NCBI GenBank assembly: GCA_963609725.1
Contig: CAVDLI010000007.1
Coordinates: forward strand, 1-38,000
Direction of reading: 5' to 3'
Length of the DNA: 38,000 nucleotides
Source: UBA9732 sp963609725
GTDB lineage: Bacteria; Spirochaetota; Spirochaetia; Sphaerochaetales; Sphaerochaetaceae
Every line of letters starts with the position of its first letter. Position 1 is the first letter of the stretch. The notes below the pieces were generated by a model. That model did not search any database. It had not been told where the DNA came from and saw only the letters and a program-made list of their open reading frames with translations. Shown piece by piece: positions 6,267 to 14,213 of the stretch. Position numbers and translations under genes: made by a program.

Positions 6267-7297
6267 AAAAGAACCTCCATGTCTTCTTTGAATGTAATTT
6301 TACGGTTTGTAAGACTTCCAGAGACCATTGCTACTTCAAAACCTTGGCAGTGACAGTAGTGTAAGAATAATGAAGAATCATCGGTATATGAGAAAGAAGA
6401 AAAATCGTGGGCTTTTGTGTGGGCTTCATATATTGGTGTAAATAAAAATGTTTGCGGAGTTTGAATGCAATACACACCAGTGCGGTCAATGGTGTCAGAA
6501 ACAAAACCATTTGAAATTTTGACAAGCGTGTCGTTTATTGGTACTGATGGGGCAGCTCCGCCATAAAGGTAAGCTTTTCTTAAGCAGTCTTCAATTATCT
6601 TTGTTGTAACAAATGGGCGACAGGCGTCATGAATAGATACAAGAGAAATATCAAGCCCTTCTTGTTTTTTTCCCATTAAGAAAGAAAGTGCATTAAAGAC
6701 GGACTCTTGGCGAGTTTTTCCTCCTTCAACAAAGTAAAATGGCACAGTACCTGACATCATTACACTGTCTGAAACATCTACAGTACTTGAATCTCCTACG
6801 GTATTGGAATTTTCTATAATATTTGAATTCTTGCTGCCATTTGAACTTTGTGCGCTTGTTGAATTTTCAAGACATTTTAAGCTGTCTATTGTCTCTTGTT
6901 TGAACTTTTTGTTGTACGTTACGACAACGGCTTTAAGGTTTGGAATTTCAAGAAAAGGTTTGACTGCTTTTGCTAAGACAGAAACCCCATCTATTTTGAG
7001 AAATTCTTTTTTTATGTAAGAAGATTTTTCATTTTTATTGCTAAATTCACAAGAAGTAAAAGCACCCTTTGCAACGTTTTCAGCAGAGCTTTCTGCAAAT
7101 TCTTCAGCAGAGTCTTCAGCAAATTTTTCAAAAGAGTTTTCAAGAGAATTTGCAAGATTATTAAATCTAGATGAAAGACCTGCAGATGTGACAATTACAG
7201 CGTGATTTGTATGTTTGAAATCTTCAATATCTTTTATGTTTTTGGCGCTGCAAGAGTTTTTTGAATTTTGGAAAACACATCCCTCTTTGGATGTCAT
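6263..7297 (-). CDS. ispD: 2-C-methyl-D-erythritol 4-phosphate cytidylyltransferase with two low-complexity insertions
   Basis: Transfers CMP to MEP in the MEP pathway. At 344 residues it is about 110 longer than usual. Conserved parts are the nucleotide loop SAGLSSRF (38-45), KKEFLKIDG (96-104), EGGKTRQESV (191-200), HDACRPF (223-229), NDTLVK (255-260), QTPQTF (279-284), TDD (305-307) and NRKITFKED near the end. Two insertions separate them: about residues 46-95 (acidic, SAEEFAESSAENVAK) and about 141-183 (Ser/Asn-rich). The first lies inside the CTP-binding loop region. It follows carD by three bases, with GGAG ten bases before the ATG, and overlaps ispF by four. Because the reading frame and motifs are intact it is probably functional, and the insertions should be surface loops. 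Confidence 0.95.
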   Translation of the reverse strand: MTSKEGCVFQNSKNSCSAKNIKDIEDFKHTNHAVIVTSAGLSSRFNNLANSLENSFEKFAEDSAEEFAESSAENVAKGAFTSCEFSNKNEKSSYIKKEFLKIDGVSVLAKAVKPFLEIPNLKAVVVTYNKKFKQETIDSLKCLENSTSAQSSNGSKNSNIIENSNTVGDSSTVDVSDSVMMSGTVPFYFVEGGKTRQESVFNALSFLMGKKQEGLDISLVSIHDACRPFVTTKIIEDCLRKAYLYGGAAPSVPINDTLVKISNGFVSDTIDRTGVYCIQTPQTFLFTPIYEAHTKAHDFSSFSYTDDSSLFLHYCHCQGFEVAMVSGSLTNRKITFKEDMEVLL

Positions 7298-7300
7298 GTT

Positions 7301-7801
7301 TTATTTCTCCAGACAGCTGAATACTGTCTTTTCTATTTCTTTTTGATCTTTTTCAAGAGAATATGCACATTCGTCTATGAGAAGTCTTATTGCATTGTCA
7401 TACAATTTGCGTTCTTGAACAGGAAGCTCTTTGACTTTGCTTCTGTGATACAAGCCTTGAACAACTTTTGCAATTGAGAAAATAGAACCCTCTTTTATGA
7501 GGTCAACATTCATTTGGTATCTTGCTTTCCAGTCTACAGCGACAGGCTCATATTTTGCAGAAATACTTTCTAGAGCTTGAAGTGCTATTTCTTTTGATAC
7601 AATTGGCCTTACTCCAGAGTCTTCTATTTTGTCTACAGGAATGCTGACAGTCATATCTGAAATGTCTATGTATATTACATAGTAGAGAACAGGAGTATTG
7701 CGAACAATTCTCTCTCTTATATCTTTTATGACACCCACTCCCTGCAAGGGATACACAACATGTTCACCTACTTGGAACTTGGTTTTGTTTTCTGAACTCA
7801 T
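7301..7801 (-). CDS. carD: CarD-family transcription regulator
   Basis: CarD proteins bind the RNA polymerase beta subunit through a Tudor-like N-terminal domain and stabilise open promoter complexes; the helical C-terminus contacts DNA. The 166 residues show FQVGEHVVYPLQGVGVIKDI and the C-terminal helical section SIAKVVQGLYHRSKVKELPVQERKLYDNA, both typical. I use the ATG at 7801 rather than an upstream TTG because a near-consensus promoter ends six bases before this ATG, leaving no leader and no Shine-Dalgarno site. It is first in a carD-ispD-ispF operon, an order I recall from treponemes, linking a global transcription factor with isoprenoid synthesis. Confidence 0.95.
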   Translation of the reverse strand: MSSENKTKFQVGEHVVYPLQGVGVIKDIRERIVRNTPVLYYVIYIDISDMTVSIPVDKIEDSGVRPIVSKEIALQALESISAKYEPVAVDWKARYQMNVDLIKEGSIFSIAKVVQGLYHRSKVKELPVQERKLYDNAIRLLIDECAYSLEKDQKEIEKTVFSCLEK

Positions 7802-7807
7802 GCTTTC

Positions 7808-7836
7808 ATTATATCCCAAATTAAGGCTCTAAACAA
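7808..7836 (-). promoter_or_regulatory. carD promoter, predicted leaderless
   Basis: TTGTTT (7831-7836), a 17-bp spacer and perfect TATAAT (7808-7813). The expected start of transcription falls on or within a few bases of the carD ATG at 7801. It diverges from malQ, which has a TATAGT box (7874-7879 region) close before its own GGAGCT-ATG. Confidence 0.75.
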
Positions 7837-7882
7837 GCACAGCATATGGAAAAAAGTTGCCTCTTGCGTTATAGTTGGAGCT

Positions 7883-9454
7883 ATGAAAACCAATGAAAGA
7901 GCATGCGGTGTTTTAATACACCCTACGTCGTTTCCATCGCCATATGGCATTGGAGATTTAGGAATAGAAGCCAGAAAAATTCTAAGGCTTTTGGCTCAAG
8001 CAAATGTCAAACTCTGGCAAATTTTGCCACTGGGACCCACGGGTTACGGAGACTCACCTTATTCATCACGTTCATGTTTTGCAGGAAACGAACTTCTTAT
8101 AGACATAAGATCTCTTTCTTATATATTTGAAACTTCTATATTTGAAAACTCTATATTCGAAACACCTATATGTGAAACTTCTATATGTGAAGCAGTAAAA
8201 GATGAGTTTGCAGACAGTGCTGAAAATCTTTGTGAAGAAAATACTTGCACAAGCCGTATTGATTACAATCATGTATATGCAACAAAAATGGTTGCATTGA
8301 AGAAAATTGCAACAGCATTTGCAAAAAATAATGCACAAGACAGTGATTATAATGCATTTTGTAATGATAATGCTTGGTGGCTTGATGATTATGCCCTTTA
8401 TCAAGCACTTGTTAACCATTTTAATGATTCTAGATGGTTTTTGTGGCCAGAGGACATTAAAAACCGCAAAAAAACAGCAATTGCAAAATGGACAAAAGAA
8501 CTTGCAAGTGAAATAGCAATTTACAAAGTCTTGCAGTATTTCTTTCATTGTCAATGGAACTCTCTTCACAAATATGCAAACGATTTAGGAATACAAATCA
8601 TTGGTGATATTCCAATTTTTGCAGCCGGTGACAGCGTTGATGTTTGGACAAACAAAAAACTCTTTAAGATAGATGCACAAGGCCATCAAACAGCACTGGC
8701 AGGTTGTCCGCCTGATGATTTTTGTCCAACAGGTCAGCTTTGGGGAAATCCTGTTTACAACTGGAAAGAACACGAAAAAGACGACTTTGCATGGTGGAGA
8801 CGCCGTGTTGAAATGACGCTCAAACTCGTTGACATTCTTAGAATTGACCATTTTAGGGGTTTTGAATCTTATTGGGAAACTCCTAGTGGAGAAGAGACTG
8901 CTGTCAATGGCAAATGGATGCCAGGGCCTGGAATGAAACTACTTGGACACTTCAAAGGTCTTAACATTATTGCTGAAGACTTGGGTTTCATGACAGAAGG
9001 AGTACAAAAACTTAGAGAAGATACTGGTTTCCCAGGAATGAAGATTTTCCAATTTGGATGGGATCTTTCAAGTGGTCATTTTGATGCTACAAACGAATAT
9101 CTTCCACACAATTACGAAAAAAATTGTGTAGCTTATACAGGAACTCATGACAACGAGACTGCACGTGGTTGGTATGACAGACAAGATGATGCTTACAAAG
9201 ACATAATTAGACGTTATTTACAATGTCCAAATGAAGAAGTTGTATGGCAAATGATCCGAACTCTGCTAGCTAGCTCTGCAAAATATGCAATATTCCCAAT
9301 GCAAGACATAATGGGATTAGACAACAGTGCTCGCATGAACGTGCCATCCACAGTGGGAAGCTCTAACTGGTCTTGGAGAATGGACCCTGCACAGCTTGAG
9401 GCATGGAAACTGGATAGATTACGCGAATACATCATGTTGTACGGCCGCGCTTAA
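7883..9454 (+). CDS. malQ: 4-alpha-glucanotransferase (GH77, amylomaltase)
   Basis: Transfers alpha-1,4-glucan segments during maltodextrin and glycogen metabolism in the cytoplasm. The 523 residues begin with GVLIHPTSFPSPYGIGDLG. Catalytic residues are visible: nucleophile D322 in LRIDHFRG, acid/base E365 in IIAEDLG and the aspartate of THDNET. DDFCPTGQLWGNPVYNW is the usual substrate loop. GGAG stands four bases before the ATG. Between LLIDIRSL and RIDYNH, residues 80-104 are five pentapeptide repeats of the type SIFET, followed by DEFADSAENL, resembling an insertion in ispD next door. A strong terminator follows. Divergent from carD. Confidence 0.97.
   Translation: MKTNERACGVLIHPTSFPSPYGIGDLGIEARKILRLLAQANVKLWQILPLGPTGYGDSPYSSRSCFAGNELLIDIRSLSYIFETSIFENSIFETPICETSICEAVKDEFADSAENLCEENTCTSRIDYNHVYATKMVALKKIATAFAKNNAQDSDYNAFCNDNAWWLDDYALYQALVNHFNDSRWFLWPEDIKNRKKTAIAKWTKELASEIAIYKVLQYFFHCQWNSLHKYANDLGIQIIGDIPIFAAGDSVDVWTNKKLFKIDAQGHQTALAGCPPDDFCPTGQLWGNPVYNWKEHEKDDFAWWRRRVEMTLKLVDILRIDHFRGFESYWETPSGEETAVNGKWMPGPGMKLLGHFKGLNIIAEDLGFMTEGVQKLREDTGFPGMKIFQFGWDLSSGHFDATNEYLPHNYEKNCVAYTGTHDNETARGWYDRQDDAYKDIIRRYLQCPNEEVVWQMIRTLLASSAKYAIFPMQDIMGLDNSARMNVPSTVGSSNWSWRMDPAQLEAWKLDRLREYIMLYGRA
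8120..8194 (+). repeat. In-frame 15-bp tandem repeat inside malQ (5 copies)
   Basis: Five consecutive 15-base units encode YIFET, SIFEN, SIFET, PICET and SICEA. Because the unit is a multiple of three, gain or loss of copies would preserve the frame. The tract lies in a loop of GH77 that is normally shorter. Confidence 0.85.
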
Positions 9455-9464
9455 TCTTTAGCCC

Positions 9465-9481
9465 TATTTTTTAGACCGATA
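9465..9481 (+). promoter_or_regulatory. 17-base motif TATTTTTTAGACCGATA in the malQ 3' untranslated region
   Basis: The identical 17-mer occurs 13 bases after the MATE transporter stop (28171-28187). Both copies are on the coding strand just after a stop codon. Its function is unknown; a 3'-UTR processing or binding site is one possibility. Confidence 0.45.
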
Positions 9482-9519
9482 TTTTTGTGCATCCACAGCT
9501 TTACATCCACACCATAATT

Positions 9520-9550
9520 AAAAAGGGTTCGCAGCAAGCGAACCCTTTTT
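9520..9550. terminator. Bidirectional intrinsic terminator between malQ and the P-loop ATPase gene
   Basis: A 13-bp perfect stem, AAAAAGGGTTCGC and its complement, encloses the loop AGCAA. T-runs arise on both strands, so it can end malQ and the convergent minus-strand transcript. Confidence 0.93.
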
Positions 9551-9611
9551 GTAAATGTTTTGCAAATAAATAATTGCTCAAGAGGTTCTTCAAAACCTCT
9601 CCAATAAACAA

Positions 9612-10319
9612 TTACTCGCAAATGAGCATTGTTTTTGGGTCAAGAGCTACCCCGGTTGGGTGTGGTACTTTCTTGTGGTGGTCTTGAACAACTGTCATAA
9701 TTACACGACTGCGTTCCTCGTTGTAATGAAGACCTACAAGGACATCAATATCATCAAGATAAGCATTAAGGCTTTCAGGTATACCATATTCGTTGCATTT
9801 ATTGTCTTTACCTGATGGAGATACACAAAACCAAACTTCAATGTTCATATCTTGAGCAAACTTCTTGATTTTTTTGACATCATCACTTGATGCAAGAGTG
9901 TACTTGTAGCCGTCAAAAAAAACGGAATCGGCCTTAAAAGAGCCCTGTTCAATGAGAGTCTTAAGACTTGCAAGAATTTTGTCAACGCCAACATTCTCTT
10001 GTGAAAAGTTCATCATAACGCGGTTGGTTCTAATTGTTTGGTAGACGTCAAAAGCATCATCAAGACTCTTGAAATCTGAGATTTCTCTAAAGACTTCTTT
10101 ATACCAACTCATTATGTGTTCAACATTTGCACCAAATGAAACGTGAATAACATTTTCATTTCTAAGAAGTTTATCTATTGCAAGGTGCACCATACAAGCT
10201 GTCTTTCCAACACCATGACGAGATGCAATTACACCAAGATTTCCACGGCCAAGGCCCCCATTTATAGATTCTTCAAATACTCTTATTGGACTGTTTTTAA
10301 TCAGTTCTTCAACTTCCAT
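9612..10319 (-). CDS. RecA/DnaB-like P-loop ATPase of unknown function
   Basis: A 235-residue cytoplasmic protein with Walker A SRHGVGKTA near residue 34-42, in the context LGVIASRHGVGKTACMVHLAIDKLL, which resembles the KaiC/DnaB-type ATPase core. A possible Walker B is ADSVFFDGYKY. I do not recognise a named member; I believe similar proteins occur in treponemes. Start chosen at the ATG at 10319 after GAGAGG; a start six codons earlier lacks a site. A TATAAT box (10350-10355) lies upstream without a clear -35. Convergent with malQ and downstream of fusA on the same strand, 67 bases apart, but with its own probable promoter. Confidence 0.75.
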   Translation of the reverse strand: MEVEELIKNSPIRVFEESINGGLGRGNLGVIASRHGVGKTACMVHLAIDKLLRNENVIHVSFGANVEHIMSWYKEVFREISDFKSLDDAFDVYQTIRTNRVMMNFSQENVGVDKILASLKTLIEQGSFKADSVFFDGYKYTLASSDDVKKIKKFAQDMNIEVWFCVSPSGKDNKCNEYGIPESLNAYLDDIDVLVGLHYNEERSRVIMTVVQDHHKKVPHPTGVALDPKTMLICE

Positions 10320-10386
10320 AATTATCCTCTCTAACAATATCTATGCTTCATTATACTACGAACTAGCTCTAAACGTTGCTAAAAGT

Positions 10387-12495
10387 TCAATTTTTCTTGG
10401 TCTTTTCAGCAGCTTTAGTTTTGAGTTCCTCTGCAATATTTGTTGGAACTTTAGCATAACGGCAAACTTCCATAGTGAATTCAGCTTTACCTTGTGTAAT
10501 TGAGCGTAAGGCTGTTGAGTATCCAAACATCTCTGAAAGAGGAACTTCTGCATCAACTGTACAAGTATGATTGTCTTCTGAAGAACTAACAATCATTCCT
10601 CTTCTTTGGTTTATTGAGCCAAAGATAGAGCCTTGGAACTCTGACGGACCTTCAACCTCAACTTTCATAATTGGCTCAAGAATTGCAGGTTTTGCTTTAA
10701 GAAATGCTTCCTTGAATGCAGCAATTGCAGCAGTTTGGAATGCCATATCAGATGAGTCTACAGGGTGCCATGCACCATCGTTTATGCAACAGCGAACACC
10801 AACAATTGGGAACCCAAGTTGTGGACCTTTCTTCATTGCAGTTATGAAACCTTTTTCACAAGAAGGAATGTACTCTGTAGGAATTACACCCCCTTTAATT
10901 TCATTGACAAATTCAAACTCTTTCACATCTTCATCGGAATTAGGAGGTGTGAGAATTGGTTCAATATAACCAGCAACACGTGCAAATTGACCGCTTCCAC
11001 CAGTTTGTTTTTTGTGTGTGTAATTGAAATCAGCACGTTGGGTGATAGCTTCACGATATGCGACTTCTGGCTTACCAACTTCAACTTCACATTTATATTC
11101 GCGTCTCATTCTTTCTACGTAAACATCCAAATGAAGTTCTCCCATGCCTTTGATGATTGTCTGGTTGCTTTCCGGGTCAACGTAGCACTGGAAAGTTGGG
11201 TCTTCTTTCATGAAACGGTTTATAGCCTTGCTCATGTTATCTTGGCTTTTCTTGTCTTTTGGGAAAATTGCTAAACTTATAACAGGATTTGGAACATACA
11301 TAGATGTCATTGCGTAATTTACTTTGCCACCGCAAAATGTATCACCACTAGCGCAATCTATTCCAAAGAGGGCTGCAATGTCTCCGCATTTGACTTCATT
11401 GATGTCTTCCATTTCAGATGCATGCATTTTGATAAGACGTCCAATGCGGAACTTCTTTTTGGTTCTTGTGTTAACAAGCTCATCACCTTTTCTGATTTTA
11501 CCCTCATACACTCTTATGTATGTAAGCTGTCCATACTGGCCGTCTTCAAGCTTAAATGCAAGTACTACAGGAGGTTTGGTTTCATCAGCTTCAAGAGTAA
11601 CTTCTTGTTCGTTGTTATCTAAATCAAGAGCTTTATTTACAACATCTCTTGGCTCTGGCAAATATTTTGTAACAGCATCCAAAAGCGGCTGAATTCCCTT
11701 GTTTTTATGTGCAGAGCCAACAAAAACAGGACACATCTTAAGTGAAAGTGTTCCTTTTCTTATTGCTGAATCTATCATTTCACAAGAAGGTTCTTCTCCC
11801 TCGAGTACCATGTTCATGAGATCATCATCAAAATCACTGGCTGCTTCTATGACCATTTCTCTGCGCTCAAGTGCTTCATCCATCATGGACTTTGGAATTT
11901 CTTCTTCTCTAAGAATATTGCCGTTAGGGCCATCAAAATAGATAGCTTTCATCCTAACTAGGTCAACTACACCTTCAAAATTATCTTCAAGTCCAATTGG
12001 AAGTTCCATGAGAACAGCATTAAGATTAAGTTTCTCTCTCATTTGTCTTACAACATTAAGAGGATTTGCTCCTACACGGTCACATTTATTTATAAATGCA
12101 ATACGGGGAACATGGTAGCGGTCCATTTGTTTATCAACTGTAATGCTTTGGCTCTGAACGCCACCTACAGAGCATAATACAAGAATTGCTCCGTCCAGAA
12201 CTCTTAAGGATCTTTCAACTTCAATTGTAAAATCAACGTGTCCCGGAGTATCTATAACATTGATTTCATAACCTTTCCAGTTAACACTTGTAGCTGCACT
12301 TGCTATTGTTATTCCTCTTTCTCTTTCCAGCTCCATGCTGTCCATGGTAGCTCCAACACCGTCTTTCCCGTGTACTTCGTGTATTGCATGAATTCTATTG
12401 CAATAAAAGAGAATTCTTTCACTGAGGGTTGTCTTTCCGGAATCTATATGTGCACTGATTCCAATATTTCTCATTTTTGACAATTCTGTAGACAT
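10387..12495 (-). CDS. fusA: Elongation factor G, spirochaete/mitochondrial-like type
   Basis: A GTPase that drives ribosome translocation. Length 702, normal. G1 is AHIDSGKTT (residues 15-23) with serine where classical EF-G has alanine, then RERGIT, DTPGHVDF, NKCD. This serine is shared with the mitochondrial EFG1-like group, to which spirochaete spdEFG proteins belong, so it may be one of two EF-G copies in the genome. Domains IV and V are present (GRP-like GGVIPTEYIPSCEKGF, then IFGSINQRRGMI). The C-terminus ends in a lysine-rich tail, TKAAEKTKKN. Upstream there is only a weak AAAGAG before the ATG. Confidence 0.96.
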   Translation of the reverse strand: MSTELSKMRNIGISAHIDSGKTTLSERILFYCNRIHAIHEVHGKDGVGATMDSMELERERGITIASAATSVNWKGYEINVIDTPGHVDFTIEVERSLRVLDGAILVLCSVGGVQSQSITVDKQMDRYHVPRIAFINKCDRVGANPLNVVRQMREKLNLNAVLMELPIGLEDNFEGVVDLVRMKAIYFDGPNGNILREEEIPKSMMDEALERREMVIEAASDFDDDLMNMVLEGEEPSCEMIDSAIRKGTLSLKMCPVFVGSAHKNKGIQPLLDAVTKYLPEPRDVVNKALDLDNNEQEVTLEADETKPPVVLAFKLEDGQYGQLTYIRVYEGKIRKGDELVNTRTKKKFRIGRLIKMHASEMEDINEVKCGDIAALFGIDCASGDTFCGGKVNYAMTSMYVPNPVISLAIFPKDKKSQDNMSKAINRFMKEDPTFQCYVDPESNQTIIKGMGELHLDVYVERMRREYKCEVEVGKPEVAYREAITQRADFNYTHKKQTGGSGQFARVAGYIEPILTPPNSDEDVKEFEFVNEIKGGVIPTEYIPSCEKGFITAMKKGPQLGFPIVGVRCCINDGAWHPVDSSDMAFQTAAIAAFKEAFLKAKPAILEPIMKVEVEGPSEFQGSIFGSINQRRGMIVSSSEDNHTCTVDAEVPLSEMFGYSTALRSITQGKAEFTMEVCRYAKVPTNIAEELKTKAAEKTKKN

Positions 12496-12623
12496 TTTCT
12501 TAACTCTTTAACCTCTAAACAAAAACTTTACTAATTCCAACTAAAACGGACAGTAAACTATCATATTTCTAAAAAATCTGCAATGCTATTGAGCTGTGCT
12601 GTGTTACAAATCTTTTACATGCC

Positions 12624-12652
12624 TTTTCATTTTTGCCAACTAATTATATTAT
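12624..12652 (+). promoter_or_regulatory. Candidate pheS-pheT promoter
   Basis: TTTTCA (12624-12629), 17-bp spacer, TATTAT (12647-12652), followed about 10 bases later by the GGTGG ribosome site of pheS. It diverges from fusA. Confidence 0.5.
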
Positions 12653-12674
12653 TGTGTGCACAGGTGGAAAAATC

Positions 12675-14213
12675 ATGGATATTGATGTAAAAAATCTTCA
12701 CCCTCTAGAAGTGAAGCTATTAAGACATGTAAATCTTGGACAAGACATTACAGCAGACAAAATCATTGACAAGTTAGGATATAAGATTGGCCAATGCAAC
12801 CAAGCATTCAGCTGGTTGAGTGCAAAAGGTATTATTCAAGAAACTAGCAGAAAAACTGTAGTTCTTTATGAGCTTACAGAACTTGGAAAAGAACAAGCTC
12901 AAAATGGCACGCCGGCTCAAAGAATATTTGACCTTTTATCAAAAGGTGAAGCTTTGGGACTTCCAGAGATTGCACAAAAACTTAATTTAGAAAAAAGTGA
13001 TATTGGATCTGCATACGGCCAGCTTTCAAAATCTGGAACTTGTGCAATGAATGAGCAGAACAAAGCTTATATAAAAGACAACAACTTACCACAAGATGTT
13101 GTTGAGACAGCTAGTCTTCTCAAACGTGGTCTTAGTGGACTTATTGATGAAGCTTCTCTTAATGAGAGAGAAAAATCTCTTATGTCAAAAATTGCAAAAA
13201 AACGTGGTGCTGTTGGAAGTCCTTACAAAATGGTTGAAAGAGAAGAAGTTGTATACCAGCTCACTTCTTTGGGACAAGAAGCCAAACAGGCTGTTATAGA
13301 TGCAAATATAACTGGTGAAGAAATTGGAGTTTTGACTCCGCAAATAATAGCAAGTGGTTCATGGAAGAATGCTACATTCAGGCCTTATGGATTGGATGCT
13401 CCGGTTTCAAGGCTCATTTGTGGTAGACACAACCCGTATGGTAATTACATTCAATGGGTAAAAGACAAACTCACTTCTCTTGGTTTTGAAGAATTTGATG
13501 GCCCACTTGTTGAAAACGAGTTCTGGAACGGTGATGCTTTATTTATGCCACAATTCCATAGTGCTCGTGATATTCATGATGTTTATTATGTAAAGGAGCC
13601 AAGGCATTGTAGAGAGATTGAAGAACCATGGCTCACAAATATTGCAAATGCTCATGAAAATGGTGGAAATACTGGCTCTAGAGGATGGCAATATAAGTTT
13701 GACCACGAATTTACTCGTAGACAGGTACTAAGAAGCCAAGGAACTGTGTTATCGGCCCATCAGCTTACAAAAGCCAAGGTTCCAGGTAAATATTTTGGTG
13801 TCGTGCGTTGTTTTAGGTTTGACGAGGTTGATGCTACCCACGGTGCAGACTTCTTCCAGACTGAAGGCATTGTCATTGGAAAAGAAGCCAATCTTAAGGA
13901 TTTGCTTGGCTTATTGAAGATGTTTGCAACTGAGATTGCGGGCGCCACTGATTTCAAATACGTTCCGGGTTACTTCCCGTTCACTGAACCTTCTATAGAA
14001 ATTCACATTAAGCATCCTGTGCTGGGTTGGTTTGAGCTTGGTGGTTCTGGCATATTCAGGCCTGAAGTAACGAAATCTCTTGGAATTGATGAGCCTGTTC
14101 TTGCATGGGGGCTTGGAATTGACCGGATGGCAATGATGCACCTTGGAATTAACGACATAAGGGACCTTTTCACCCCTAACATTGAAAGCGTAAGAACAAG
14201 GAGGGGAAACTGA
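12675..14213 (+). CDS. pheS: Phenylalanyl-tRNA synthetase alpha subunit, archaeal type
   Basis: Charges tRNA-Phe as part of an alpha2-beta2 enzyme. The 512 residues are far longer than bacterial PheS (about 330) and match the archaeal/eukaryotic form, with N-terminal winged-helix DNA/tRNA-binding repeats (HPLEVKLLRHVN..., then LSKGEALGLPEIAQKL). Class II motifs are seen in the C-terminal half: motif 1 region PLVENEFWNGDALFMPQFH, motif 2 FRFDEVDATHGADFFQTEG, motif 3 GLGIDRMAMMHLGINDIRD. I start at the ATG at 12675 after GGTGG, not at an upstream ATG at 12633. It overlaps pheT by one base (TGATG). Archaeal-type PheRS is an established feature of spirochaetes and points to old lateral transfer. 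Confidence 0.96.
   Translation: MDIDVKNLHPLEVKLLRHVNLGQDITADKIIDKLGYKIGQCNQAFSWLSAKGIIQETSRKTVVLYELTELGKEQAQNGTPAQRIFDLLSKGEALGLPEIAQKLNLEKSDIGSAYGQLSKSGTCAMNEQNKAYIKDNNLPQDVVETASLLKRGLSGLIDEASLNEREKSLMSKIAKKRGAVGSPYKMVEREEVVYQLTSLGQEAKQAVIDANITGEEIGVLTPQIIASGSWKNATFRPYGLDAPVSRLICGRHNPYGNYIQWVKDKLTSLGFEEFDGPLVENEFWNGDALFMPQFHSARDIHDVYYVKEPRHCREIEEPWLTNIANAHENGGNTGSRGWQYKFDHEFTRRQVLRSQGTVLSAHQLTKAKVPGKYFGVVRCFRFDEVDATHGADFFQTEGIVIGKEANLKDLLGLLKMFATEIAGATDFKYVPGYFPFTEPSIEIHIKHPVLGWFELGGSGIFRPEVTKSLGIDEPVLAWGLGIDRMAMMHLGINDIRDLFTPNIESVRTRRGN

Noticed and set aside
8072..8569. 165-codon minus-strand ORF inside malQ
   Set aside because: Shadow of malQ; the repeated YRSF-like peptide mirrors the 15-bp repeat.
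10571..12480. Several plus-strand ORFs over fusA
   Set aside because: Antisense shadows of a well-conserved gene.
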